A stretch of DNA of 31,551 bases from Bacteroidota bacterium (GTDB lineage Bacteria; Bacteroidota; Bacteroidia; Flavobacteriales; Weeksellaceae), in assembly GCA_023457935.1 (NCBI GenBank), contig JAEXBA010000016.1:1-31551 (forward strand). Reading direction: 5' to 3'. Shown here one piece after another: positions 1 through 7,399 of the stretch. Numbering within the stretch: position 1 is the first letter of the stretch; each line of letters begins with the position of its first letter. The notes under the pieces were generated by a model. It had not been told where the DNA came from, did not search any database, and worked only from the letters and a program-made list of their open reading frames with translations. Position numbers and translations under genes: made by a program.

Positions 1-5
1 TATAC

Positions 6-22
6 GTAAATCACTGATTTAC
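6..22. repeat. perfect 17-bp palindrome downstream of tRNA-Met
   Basis: GTAAATCA and TGATTTAC are exact reverse complements around a single central base. It lies 11 bases beyond the 3' end of the tRNA. As RNA it can form about six base pairs with a five-base loop, but no U-tract follows on the minus strand before the window edge. It could be a weak tRNA terminator, a protein-binding site or chance in AT-rich DNA. Confidence 0.35.
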
Positions 23-33
23 AGAATTGTTTG

Positions 34-107
34 TAGCGAAGACGGGAATTGAACCCGTGACCTCAGGGTTATGAATCCTGCGCTCTAACCATCTGAGCTA
101 CCTCGCC
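34..107 (-). tRNA. tRNA-Met (anticodon CAT)
   Basis: The minus strand folds as a 74-base tRNA. The acceptor arm pairs GGCGAGG with CTTCGCT (G-U at the first and sixth pairs) and the discriminator base is A. The D arm contains GCTCAGATGGTTAGAGC, the anticodon loop is TTCATAA with anticodon CAT, and the T arm contains GGGTTCAATTCCC. The G1-U72 pair allows wobble pairing, and the anticodon stem lacks the three consecutive G-C pairs of initiator tRNAs, so an elongator is more likely. A CAT anticodon could also belong to tRNA-Ile with lysidine, which sequence alone does not exclude. The CCA end is not encoded directly after the discriminator. Confidence 0.95.
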
Positions 108-119
108 ATTAGAGTGGTG

Positions 120-150
120 CAAATATATAAATAATTTGAATTGTGGCAAA
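120..150 (-). promoter_or_regulatory. Bacteroidetes-type promoter of the tRNA-Met gene
   Basis: Read on the minus strand, TTTG (147-150) is followed after 19 bases by TATATTTG (120-127). This matches the Bacteroidetes housekeeping consensus of TTTG near -33 and TAnnTTTG near -7. If the -7 element is centred at -7, transcription would start near 116, about nine bases before the tRNA 5' end. The -33 element almost touches the stop codon of the preceding gene. Confidence 0.75.
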
Positions 151-151
151 A

Positions 152-1438
152 TTATTTTAGATTCAAAAATCTAATAACATCTGCAGCATGATCAGGCTTT
201 GCGATGATTTTGTTGGAAGTATCAAGGATAAAGTAAGTAGGCGTAGCGTTGATATTGTAGGTATCGGTATAACTAGCGTTCCAGCCGCGCATTTCACTGT
301 CGTTAATCCATGGTAGCGTAGAAACTCTTTTTTGGTACGACTCCTTATTATCATCCATTGAAAGACCGATCACTTCAATGTTCTGGGATTTCATCGAACT
401 GTATTTATCTAAAAGCTCGGGAAGTTCTTTTTCACAATGAGAACATGTTGACGACCAAAAAACAATAACTTTTTTATCAGCTTTTACTGCATGCAGTGAT
501 TTTGCAGAAGTTTTCTGAGCGGCTGTAAACCTGTAATCCGGAAAAACAGCGCCCAATTCCACATCAGCATTAGCCTTCAGTGTCTGTGCAAGCCGAGGAT
601 GTATCGTACATTTAAGATTTTTTGCTTCCGTGAGGTATCTCTGCTTCATATCCGGCATTCCATAAACATCGAAAATTCCTATCAGCTCAGATAGCACAGT
701 CTGCCCACGCGGAGTTTCTACATTTACGCGTTGTAAAAGTGCATCAATTCTGCTTTCCAGGTTGGTGTTGCCGCCAGTATTCAGAAAAGCAACCAAAAGC
801 GGTCTCAAAATACTGGAAGACTCAAGAAGTTCACCGGAATTCGTCATAAAGGTGACCATTTCTTCCTGTGTTGGCGCCTTCTGCGCAGAATTCTCTACCA
901 GGTATTTATTGTAATTGGTATTATAATAGGAAATAAATGGATTCTTCGCAGCATCAATTACGACTTTCTCGCCAAGCCGCTGTATTTCTTTATCAAGTGC
1001 AATTCCGAATTCAGAATTTTTTCTGTAATAATCTTTGATCTGAACCAATGCAGGAAAAATCAGCTCATTTTTTCTCTGAAGATCCTGTACTTTTTCCATC
1101 AGCAGATTGGATTCATCAAGATATACTACTTCATTCACTTTACTGCCTTCCGCAGCGATTTTCATTCTGACATCCCTGTTTTCAGAAATAAGATTAAGCG
1201 TGCTGTTGGTTTCAGGAAAATAAATTTTCATCATACCTAAGTAGCGCTGCGGAACCTTGAAGTTCCACGAGTTTCCTTTCCTGTATTCCTTTCCTTCAAT
1301 AATATCTTTTGAACCGTTCAGTGAGTACAGAACAGCTTCCTTTGCAGTGAAGCCGGGAGTGGTTTCCACATTAACACTAAACTGGCCGTATGAACTGGCA
1401 AAGGCAAGCATTGCCGCAGCAATCATAAAATTTCTCAT
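152..1438 (-). CDS. secreted TlpA-like thioredoxin-fold protein
   Basis: The protein has 428 residues. Residues 1-18 form a signal peptide ending SSYGQ, so it should act in the periplasm or at the outer membrane. Residues 20-95 are a beta-rich segment resembling DUF4369, and 100-290 are mostly helical. Residues about 305-428 are a TlpA/AhpC-type thioredoxin domain with the redox motif C332-S-H-C335 and the expected cis-proline in ATPTY (P400). Such proteins in Bacteroidetes act in disulfide exchange or reduction; the partner here is unknown. The gene starts just 11 bases after the U-tract of a terminator for the upstream operon and no promoter is visible between them, so it may depend on read-through. 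The thioredoxin assignment is firm and the specific role is not. Confidence 0.88.
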   Translation of the reverse strand: MRNFMIAAAMLAFASSYGQFSVNVETTPGFTAKEAVLYSLNGSKDIIEGKEYRKGNSWNFKVPQRYLGMMKIYFPETNSTLNLISENRDVRMKIAAEGSKVNEVVYLDESNLLMEKVQDLQRKNELIFPALVQIKDYYRKNSEFGIALDKEIQRLGEKVVIDAAKNPFISYYNTNYNKYLVENSAQKAPTQEEMVTFMTNSGELLESSSILRPLLVAFLNTGGNTNLESRIDALLQRVNVETPRGQTVLSELIGIFDVYGMPDMKQRYLTEAKNLKCTIHPRLAQTLKANADVELGAVFPDYRFTAAQKTSAKSLHAVKADKKVIVFWSSTCSHCEKELPELLDKYSSMKSQNIEVIGLSMDDNKESYQKRVSTLPWINDSEMRGWNASYTDTYNINATPTYFILDTSNKIIAKPDHAADVIRFLNLK

Positions 1439-1448
1439 ATCACAAAAA

Positions 1449-1478
1449 TAAAAAAACCCACTGAAACGTCCAGTGAGT
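1449..1478 (-). terminator. rho-independent terminator after the PID-CTERM gene
   Basis: On the minus strand ACTCACTG (1471-1478) pairs with CAGTGGGT (1456-1463) as eight pairs with one G-U, around a seven-base loop. Six further T residues and more T-rich sequence follow. It ends the operon 4188-1500 and lies immediately before the next gene on the same strand. Confidence 0.8.
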
Positions 1479-1499
1479 TTTAGATATCTTAATATTTAA

Positions 1500-1730
1500 T
1501 TAGTTAAGCTGCTTTCTGTATTTTTTAGCAAAATAGATAATCATAACTACTGCCAAAGGAATCAGCAGGAATAGATAATCATCGATTGGGGAAGCAGCAC
1601 CAGGATTATTTCCACCAGCTCCTCCTTGACCAGGTGGACAAGTTGGGCACTGCGGCTGAGCTAAGATAAGATTTCCCCAAAAGGAAACAAAAAGGAGAAA
1701 GAAACTTTTAAAAAATTTATTTATAATCAT
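1500..1730 (-). CDS. small PID-CTERM-like sorting-tag protein
   Basis: The protein has 76 residues. Residues 1-24 are a signal peptide (cleavage expected after LILA). The mature part begins with a Cys/Pro segment (QPQCPTCPPG, 25-34) and a Gly/Asn/Ala linker. It then has SPIDDY (47-52), a hydrophobic helix (53-67) and a basic tail KKYRK (69-73). Short motif, helix and basic cluster is the layout of C-terminal sorting signals, and the PID motif matches what has been called PID-CTERM in Flavobacteriia. Close relatives are sometimes labelled 'signal peptidase', which this sequence does not support. It overlaps the upstream gene by ATGA, so translation is probably coupled. The sorting enzyme is not in this window and the function is unknown. 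Confidence 0.8.
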   Translation of the reverse strand: MIINKFFKSFFLLFVSFWGNLILAQPQCPTCPPGQGGAGGNNPGAASPIDDYLFLLIPLAVVMIIYFAKKYRKQLN

Positions 1731-2131
1731 AATAATGTGTTTTTCATAATTTTTTTTGTTATTCTATATTTATTATCAAGTATTATAACTACATGATAAT
1801 AATTACCCGTCATAGATAATGTACTTATATCATATCTTTTTTGTCCTTTCAAGAAATTCTCCAAACTTTTGAGTAATCTGCCTGATTCATCGAAAATTTT
1901 CATTTGAGATTCCGAATAAACTTTGTTGAATAGTAATTCAAAATTATTAGTTTTTGAATTAAATGCCCAATTTACAACTCCATGATCCTTATCATTAATT
2001 TCAAAAGCTGATAAAGTACCGTCTCCAGGTGAAGCACCACCGCCTCCATTTCCGCCTCCGCCTGGATTCGACGGCTGTGCTGAAACAATTAACCCTACAA
2101 GACAATAAACAGCAATCAAAAAAGGTTTCAT
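1727..2131 (-). CDS. small Gly-rich secreted protein with T9SS-like C-terminus
   Basis: The protein has 134 residues. Residues 1-18 are a signal peptide (IVSA, then Q19). Residues 21-38 are a Gly-rich stretch (PGGGGNGGGG). Residues about 50-134 are a beta-rich domain with the pattern MKIFDESGRLLKS followed by YDISTLSMTGNYYHVVI and a lysine-rich end. That pattern resembles the type A T9SS sorting domain (fold: 'v.iyd..Grlv', 'dls.l..G.Yiv'), but it is divergent. The gene lies 11 bases after the large T9SS cargo gene and overlaps the next gene by ATGA, so all three are probably one transcript. The region is very AT-rich (8 G/C in positions 1741-1800). Function unknown; a surface role is inferred. 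Confidence 0.8.
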   Translation of the reverse strand: MKPFLIAVYCLVGLIVSAQPSNPGGGGNGGGGASPGDGTLSAFEINDKDHGVVNWAFNSKTNNFELLFNKVYSESQMKIFDESGRLLKSLENFLKGQKRYDISTLSMTGNYYHVVIILDNKYRITKKIMKNTLL

Positions 2132-2142
2132 CTTGTGTTTAT

Positions 2143-4188
2143 TTATCTTAAAATTTTAGTACTAATTCTTTCTCCTTTTTCAGAAGTAATGATAATAATG
2201 TAAGTAGTATTTACTTTTTTATCTAATGGAATTACATAATCTTTCTCCGTTTTCACATCCTTAGCACTAACTACAACCTTACCACTCATATCAAAAACCT
2301 GAATATCCGCAGATTTCCAATTAGAATCAAACATCACAATATAGTTATTACTGTTCAAATCATAAACCACAAAAGTACGCGAAGGCACTTTAACATCATT
2401 CGTATCCAAAACAGCACTGTTTGGAGCACCATAATATAAGTCATATTCTGTGCCGTTAGCTGATGTCATCGGAGCTGCGGGAATAACATCACCATGAGCA
2501 ACCGGTATAGCATTGCTGTTTGCTTTCTTGATATAAAAGCCTATTCCGCTAGATAATTGATGTTGCTGCAAAGGTATGAAATTAGCATTTTCTCTAATTT
2601 CAAATTTCAGTTGAGTTATTTTGTTAGATCCAGCTGTTGTATAATCAACCAGTTTTACATTTTTGCCTTGAAAATCAACTTCATTAGCCTCATTGATGTA
2701 GAGCCAATAGTCAGTATGATTAACATCATAACCTCCATTTGGAGATTCTTCAAATGTGCCAAAAAAAGTTCCTGCTGGAGCAGCACTTTGAGTAGTAGCA
2801 TTTGCGGAATAGCCTGTAACAGATGTTGCAGAAACCGTGTAGTATGTCCTTCCCACTTCAACTCCCGCAGCATTTAAACCAATAACTGTCAGTTCTTTCA
2901 CTGTATTAGTTTGTGAAGATTTATTTGCAGTAACCGAGTAATTTGTGGTCGCAGCACGTGGCACATAATTAAACCTTCGGAGTTTATCAAAACGAAGAGT
3001 CTGTGGACTATTACTATCATTGAGCTTTAAAACAAAAGTACCCATAGGCCTTACCATTAAATAAGGCAAATCTCCCACTGGCACACCATTTGAAAATGTA
3101 ACAAATTTATAGCTAGAAGATCCACCACCTGTTGCTGGCGAATACTGCACTCCTGAAACCTCTAGACGAATTCCACGAATATTAGTCAAGAAATTTTCAT
3201 CATGCGAACCGCTTGCAGTTCCATCACCATCAACTACTGCAATACGCGACAAATCTAAGTTAGTTAAATAAGGATTAGAAAACTGATAAAAATTCTTACC
3301 AAAGTTACCGGTCCAAAATCCGCTTGTTGCAGAAAAAGTATCTTGTAAGTAAGTGTTATATTTTTCGTTATAAGCATTTTTATTATTACCACCTACACCG
3401 AAATTAACATTACCTCCATTGGCAAGCGTAACCGGCGGCGTGTTTCCTTCAGCATAAGGTCTACCTTTTATCGTAAAAACTTGTGATCCAGTGTCAAGAC
3501 CTAACGATCCTAAAATATAATATCCATGACTTGATGTAGAGCCCATTGTTTTTGCAGAAATTGAAGGTAAATTTTCAAAAACGGCCCCCGCATTGTTCCA
3601 CCAAAGAATTTCGTTCTCAGTCCATCTATCAGTATTGAATGTTTTACCCAATTCTGAATTTAAAGAGGAAAAGGTTTTATCATAAAACGGCAAACCAATC
3701 TGCTGATAATCACCGTGTTTTACCTGACGGTATTCCTGATCCACTATCGCAGCAATATTATTCTGGGAAAGTCCCGAAATATATAATTGTCCGTAAGTGA
3801 ATGCAATATCGGTCTCATCAACCAATGGCGTTGACGGATTATCTGGAGTATTCACAGATGCATATGCTCCCGGTTCGTTCAGTTTATTGATAATTACACC
3901 ACCAACTGTTGCTCCTTCAGCTTTATCAGTTGTTCCGTTCAGGGTACGGAGAACATCGGTAGTACCGTTACCAACAACCATAATGTTACCATGATTTTCT
4001 ATAGTTCCGGTTGAGGTAGCGTCACCTTTTGTCTGTAAACCACCACCATTGTAAACAAGAGCACCTTTACCTACATAAAATAAAGCGCCATTATCAACAT
4101 GCGTGAGAACCGATGGTGTGGATGTAACTTGTGCATTAACCGCTAAACCGGCAGCCAGCAAGCCAATACTTAATAGATTTTTTTTCAT
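2143..4188 (-). CDS. T9SS type A sorting-domain surface protein
   Basis: The protein has 681 residues. Residues 1-19 are a signal peptide ending VNA, then Q20. Residues 30-120 are rich in short Gly/Asn beta repeats (DNGALFYVGKGALVYNGGG). The central region is Ser/Thr/Asn-rich and beta-like with no enzyme motif that I recognise. Residues 606-681 (IQVFDMSGKVVVSA, then YVIPLDKKVNTTYIIII and a final KILR) have the features of a type A T9SS C-terminal domain, which directs outer-membrane export and is normally cleaved there. It is therefore probably a cell-surface or released protein. It is the first gene of a three-gene operon with two small secreted proteins. A -7-like element lies 42 bases upstream. 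Confidence 0.85.
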   Translation of the reverse strand: MKKNLLSIGLLAAGLAVNAQVTSTPSVLTHVDNGALFYVGKGALVYNGGGLQTKGDATSTGTIENHGNIMVVGNGTTDVLRTLNGTTDKAEGATVGGVIINKLNEPGAYASVNTPDNPSTPLVDETDIAFTYGQLYISGLSQNNIAAIVDQEYRQVKHGDYQQIGLPFYDKTFSSLNSELGKTFNTDRWTENEILWWNNAGAVFENLPSISAKTMGSTSSHGYYILGSLGLDTGSQVFTIKGRPYAEGNTPPVTLANGGNVNFGVGGNNKNAYNEKYNTYLQDTFSATSGFWTGNFGKNFYQFSNPYLTNLDLSRIAVVDGDGTASGSHDENFLTNIRGIRLEVSGVQYSPATGGGSSSYKFVTFSNGVPVGDLPYLMVRPMGTFVLKLNDSNSPQTLRFDKLRRFNYVPRAATTNYSVTANKSSQTNTVKELTVIGLNAAGVEVGRTYYTVSATSVTGYSANATTQSAAPAGTFFGTFEESPNGGYDVNHTDYWLYINEANEVDFQGKNVKLVDYTTAGSNKITQLKFEIRENANFIPLQQHQLSSGIGFYIKKANSNAIPVAHGDVIPAAPMTSANGTEYDLYYGAPNSAVLDTNDVKVPSRTFVVYDLNSNNYIVMFDSNWKSADIQVFDMSGKVVVSAKDVKTEKDYVIPLDKKVNTTYIIIITSEKGERISTKILR

Positions 4189-4229
4189 TTTATCTCGTAT
4201 TTGTGTTATGAAATACTATAATTCACTTG

Positions 4230-4237
4230 CAAAGATA
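4230..4237 (-). promoter_or_regulatory. candidate -7 element for the T9SS operon
   Basis: TATCTTTG on the minus strand matches the Bacteroidetes TAnnTTTG -7 element and lies 41 bases before the start codon of the 681-residue gene. No TTG is present at the usual 19-21 base distance upstream, so support is partial. Confidence 0.45.
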
Positions 4238-4278
4238 ATTTTTTTTTTGGAAAATTTACTACTGCAGTTTACGTAGTT

Positions 4279-5460
4279 TTAAAAAACCAGATTATCTTTT
4301 GTTAATGTAATTTCCTTCTCAGAACCGATATTGAACATGTGATCTTCGAGTACTTTTTCCGTAGTTCCCCGAAGTCCGCGCGCTCCCAAACCTTTCTCCA
4401 TTGTTTCTTCCACAATCTGGTCAACAGCGTCGTCCTCGAACACCAATTTTATACCGTCCATTTTAAAAAGTTCAACAAACTGGTTGATGATGGAATTTTT
4501 TGGTTCCTTCATTATTCGGACCATGGTTTCCTTCGTCAATTTATCAAGATAAGTTACGATCGGAAATCTGCCGAGTAGCTCAGGAATCAAGCCGAATTTT
4601 CTGAGATCAATAGCATTGATCTGTTTCAGAATATCTTCTACATCATCATTCTTCTTCAGTTTTTCAGCGCTGAAACCAATGGCCTGTTTGTTTAATCTGC
4701 GTTCAATGATTTCACGGATTCCGTCAAAAGCTCCGCCCGCAATGAAAAGAATATTCTGCGTGTTTACCTGAATATATTTCTGATCCGGATGCTTCCTTCC
4801 ACCCTGCGGCGGAACATTCACGATGCTTCCTTCCAGGAGTTTTAAAAGTCCCTGCTGAACACCTTCGCCGGAAACGTCACGCGTAATGCTTGGATTGTCG
4901 GATTTTCTTGCGATTTTATCAATTTCATCAATAAAAACGATTCCTTTTTCTGCTTTTTCAACATCGTAATCCGCCACCATCAGTAAACGTGAAAGGATAC
5001 TTTCAACATCTTCACCAACATAGCCCGCTTCTGTTAAAATGGTTGCATCAACAATACAGAAAGGCACATTAAGCTCTCTTGCAATGGTTTTCGCCAATAA
5101 GGTTTTCCCTGTTCCGGTTTCGCCGATCATGATGATATTCGATTTCTCGATTTCCACATCACGGTTTTCATCCTGAGCGTGAAGAAGCCTTTTGTAATGG
5201 TTGTAAACTGCTATGGAAAGCTGTTTTTTAGCCTGATCCTGACCAATGACGTACTGATCCAAAAATTCTTTGATTTCCTGCGGCTTTTTAAGATCTTCCA
5301 GCTTTTCCGCAGGTCCGGAAGATGAACCTTTCACGGAATCTTGTACTATTACATGAGCCTGCTCGATACAGTTTTCGCAGATAAATCCACTCTGTCCGGA
5401 AACCAGCATCTGCACTTCGTTTCTTTTCCGTCCGCAGAAGGAACATTGGTTTGGATTCAT
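4279..5460 (-). CDS. clpX: ATP-dependent Clp protease ATP-binding subunit ClpX
   Basis: The protein has 393 residues, slightly shorter than E. coli ClpX (424). The N-terminal zinc-binding domain has C6-x2-C9 and C28-x2-C31. The AAA+ module has Walker A GETGTGKT (113-120), Walker B IVFIDEIDK, the pore loop GYVG and the sensor region GLIPELLGRFP. The C-terminal small domain contains GARGLRG. ClpX forms hexamers that unfold substrates and feed them into ClpP; clpP is not in this window. It follows greA and the HIT gene on the same strand but is separated from them by a terminator-like hairpin. I see no exact -7 element in the short gap, so its promoter is unresolved. Confidence 0.98.
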   Translation of the reverse strand: MNPNQCSFCGRKRNEVQMLVSGQSGFICENCIEQAHVIVQDSVKGSSSGPAEKLEDLKKPQEIKEFLDQYVIGQDQAKKQLSIAVYNHYKRLLHAQDENRDVEIEKSNIIMIGETGTGKTLLAKTIARELNVPFCIVDATILTEAGYVGEDVESILSRLLMVADYDVEKAEKGIVFIDEIDKIARKSDNPSITRDVSGEGVQQGLLKLLEGSIVNVPPQGGRKHPDQKYIQVNTQNILFIAGGAFDGIREIIERRLNKQAIGFSAEKLKKNDDVEDILKQINAIDLRKFGLIPELLGRFPIVTYLDKLTKETMVRIMKEPKNSIINQFVELFKMDGIKLVFEDDAVDQIVEETMEKGLGARGLRGTTEKVLEDHMFNIGSEKEITLTKDNLVF

Positions 5461-5480
5461 ATATATAATATAGTGTTTAG

Positions 5481-5513
5481 AAAAAATTTGTCAAAGTGAG
5501 ACACCCTGACAAA
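5481..5513 (-). terminator. rho-independent terminator between the HIT gene and clpX
   Basis: On the minus strand TTTGTCA (5507-5513) pairs perfectly with TGACAAA (5487-5493) around a 13-base loop, followed by six T residues (5481-5486). It starts five bases beyond the stop codon of the HIT gene and would end the greA-hit transcript. Confidence 0.7.
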
Positions 5514-5517
5514 ATAT

Positions 5518-5907
5518 TTATGCATTAATAATTGAGTTCTGAATTTCAACATATTCGTCGGGCGTCAGTTTCAGCCTTTCGTTTCTGAAATTGAGATCGC
5601 CCATTGAATTGAGAGGCACGAGATGAATATGGGCATGAGGAACTTCCAGCCCCACAACGGCAACTCCTACCCTGATGCACGGAACAGCTTTACCAACTTT
5701 CTTCGCAACCTGCTGTGCAAATCCCCAAAGATTTTTGAATTCCTCAGTGTCAAGATCAAAAATAAGATCCACTTCTTTCTTCGGAATTACCAAAGTATGT
5801 CCTTTTGCCAAAGGCATTACATCCAGAAAAGCGAGGAAGTTCTCATCCTCCGCAATTTTGTACGCCGGAATTTCACCGTTGATGATTTTTGTGAATACTG
5901 AACTCAT
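5518..5907 (-). CDS. HIT family nucleotide hydrolase/transferase
   Basis: The protein has 129 residues, normal for a stand-alone HIT domain. The histidine triad is H91-A-H93-I-H95 (HAHIHLVP), with conserved flanking segments FAFLD-like (LAFLDVMPLAKGHTLVIP) near residues 25-42. HIT proteins of this Hint/HinT type hydrolyse AMP linked to lysine, amines or aminoacyl groups in the cytoplasm; the natural substrate in bacteria is not settled. It starts 18 bases after greA stops, so the two are probably co-transcribed, and a terminator follows it. Confidence 0.93.
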   Translation of the reverse strand: MSSVFTKIINGEIPAYKIAEDENFLAFLDVMPLAKGHTLVIPKKEVDLIFDLDTEEFKNLWGFAQQVAKKVGKAVPCIRVGVAVVGLEVPHAHIHLVPLNSMGDLNFRNERLKLTPDEYVEIQNSIINA

Positions 5908-5925
5908 TGTTGAAAAATTAATTTC

Positions 5926-6396
5926 TTAAAGACTGATTTCGAGAACCTCAAATGAAAGCTTGTTGCCGTTCGGCAAAATGATTTCTGCTGAATCTCCTAC
6001 TGTTTTCCCCAAAAGTCCTTTCGCGATCGGTGTATTAACCGAAATCTTTCCGCTTTTCAGATCGCTTTCGTTATCAGGAACCAGCGTAAATTTCTGTTCC
6101 TGCTTTGTACCGTTGTTTTTCAGGCGAACAGTTGTAAGAATTGCCACTTTGGAAGTATCCAGCTGAGATTCATCAATTACTTTGGAAGTTGCAATGGCAT
6201 CTTTCAGTTTTGCAATTTTCATTTCAAGCATTCCCTGCGCTTCCTTTGCTGCGTCGTATTCAGCATTTTCAGAAAGATCTCCTTTATCTCTGGCTTCAGC
6301 AATCTGCTGTGTTATTTTTGGTCTTTCAATGGTCTCCAGCTGCTCCAGCTCGGTCTTCATTTTTTCCAGCCCGTCTTTTGTAACATATGTTGCCAT
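5926..6396 (-). CDS. greA: transcription elongation factor GreA
   Basis: The protein has 156 residues, close to E. coli GreA (158). The N-terminal antiparallel coiled coil (about 10-75) carries the tip sequence GDLSENAEYDAA. Its acidic residues D40 and E43 correspond to those that enter the RNA polymerase secondary channel and stimulate transcript cleavage. The C-terminal FKBP-like domain contains PIAKGLLGKTVGD. GreA rescues backtracked RNA polymerase. It is divergent from the Rieske-like lipoprotein gene across a 104-base gap and is followed 18 bases later by the HIT gene. Confidence 0.97.
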   Translation of the reverse strand: MATYVTKDGLEKMKTELEQLETIERPKITQQIAEARDKGDLSENAEYDAAKEAQGMLEMKIAKLKDAIATSKVIDESQLDTSKVAILTTVRLKNNGTKQEQKFTLVPDNESDLKSGKISVNTPIAKGLLGKTVGDSAEIILPNGNKLSFEVLEISL

Positions 6397-6478
6397 ATTT
6401 TTTTATTTTTGGAATTAGTAAAAAAAAATTATCCGGCCATTACAGCCCGGACAATGTTTCTGATTATATTTCGTTTTA

Positions 6479-6486
6479 CAAAGATA
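6479..6486 (-). promoter_or_regulatory. candidate -7 element for greA
   Basis: TATCTTTG on the minus strand matches TAnnTTTG, about 82 bases before the greA start. The nearest upstream TTG is 24 bases away, longer than the usual spacing. The rest of the 104-base divergent gap shows no exact plus-strand -7 element; TATATTTC at 6465 is one mismatch away. Confidence 0.4.
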
Positions 6487-6500
6487 GCAAATAATTTGAA

Positions 6501-6953
6501 ATGAAAAAATCAACAGGCTTATTTATTAGCTTAATATTATTGATTTTCAGCATATTAACCAGCGTTTCGTGCGGACGGAGTGTTGATACCGTTTCGTGCT
6601 TTCCGCAAACCAATATCAACGTTGTTCTGAATCTGAATCTTCCCGCATACCAGAATCTCCAGTTTACCGGCGGATGGATTTATGTGAATGAACAGGATTC
6701 GGGCACACGCGGCCTCATTGTGGTGCGTACAGGAAGCGGATTTAAGATTTACGACCGTAATGCACCGCATCTCTGTCCGGATAGCAATACAACACTTAGT
6801 GTTGAAGAAAATATAAAAATTGTCTGTCCAAAAGACAATGCGACGTGGATTCTGCTAACAGGACAGCCAACTGCAGTAGCATCTGTAGCACCAAAAGTTT
6901 ATGGTTACGACTACAATGCCGGCGCCAATATCCTCACCATTCACAATCTATGA
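6501..6953 (+). CDS. lipoprotein with a degenerate Rieske-like domain
   Basis: The protein has 150 residues. Residues 1-23 with SVSC24 are a lipoprotein signal, so it is probably anchored in an envelope membrane. The segment A88-P-H90-L-C92, then IV-C109-P-K-D112 and W-ILLTG, follows the Rieske layout C-x-H ... C-x2-H ... DL.TG. The first Cys is Ala and the second His is Asp, so only two of the four [2Fe-2S] ligand positions remain. It probably keeps the fold without a normal cluster, or binds something else. It overlaps dtd by ATGA, suggesting coupled translation, although no functional link to Dtd is known. Lipoprotein call firm, Rieske relation moderate. Confidence 0.75.
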   Translation: MKKSTGLFISLILLIFSILTSVSCGRSVDTVSCFPQTNINVVLNLNLPAYQNLQFTGGWIYVNEQDSGTRGLIVVRTGSGFKIYDRNAPHLCPDSNTTLSVEENIKIVCPKDNATWILLTGQPTAVASVAPKVYGYDYNAGANILTIHNL

Positions 6954-7399
6954 GAGCGGTAATTCAGCGGGTTTCAGAAGCTTCTGTAAAAGTTGAAGGC
7001 AATACTGTAGGAGAAATCTCTCACGGATTGCTTATACTGATCGGCGTTCAGGAAGATGACGAAAAAGAAGACGCTGACTGGCTTGTTCAGAAAATTCTGA
7101 ACCTGAGAATTTTTGGTGATGATTGCGGCAAGCTGAATTTGTCTGTTATAGATATTCAGGGAGAAATACTCTGCATCAGCCAGTTTACTTTAATTGCAGA
7201 TTACAAAAAAGGCAACCGCCCTTCATTCATCAAAGCCGCAAAACCGGATAAAGCCATTCCGCTTTTCGATTACTTCAAAGACAAGATGGCTGAAAGCGGA
7301 CTGAAAACTGAAAGCGGAATTTTCGGCGCAGACATGAAGGTAAGTTTGCTGAATGACGGTCCCGTAACCATACTGATGGATTCCAAAACAAAAAGCTGA
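6950..7399 (+). CDS. dtd: D-aminoacyl-tRNA deacylase
   Basis: The protein has 149 residues, the usual Dtd length. It begins MRAVIQRVSEA, the typical start, so the in-frame extension upstream to 6845 is rejected. The two active-site motifs are SQFTL (77-81) and the Gly-cisPro motif in NDGPVTI (137-140 GPVT). The enzyme removes D-amino acids and glycine mischarged onto tRNA, acting as a homodimer in the cytoplasm. The start codon overlaps the stop of the upstream lipoprotein gene (ATGA). Its stop codon lies within the left arm of a hairpin. Confidence 0.97.
   Translation: MRAVIQRVSEASVKVEGNTVGEISHGLLILIGVQEDDEKEDADWLVQKILNLRIFGDDCGKLNLSVIDIQGEILCISQFTLIADYKKGNRPSFIKAAKPDKAIPLFDYFKDKMAESGLKTESGIFGADMKVSLLNDGPVTILMDSKTKS

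Noticed and set aside
2041..2066. Gly-codon repeat in the small secreted protein gene, looked like a tandem repeat
   Set aside because: Simple low-complexity Gly-rich coding sequence, not a structured repeat array.
4256..4276. ACTAC/GTAGT stem after clpX
   Set aside because: Only five pairs with a ten-base loop and no proper U-tract; not a convincing terminator.
6845..6949. N-terminal extension of dtd
   Set aside because: The 35 extra residues overlap the upstream gene in another frame and lie before the canonical MRAVIQRV start.
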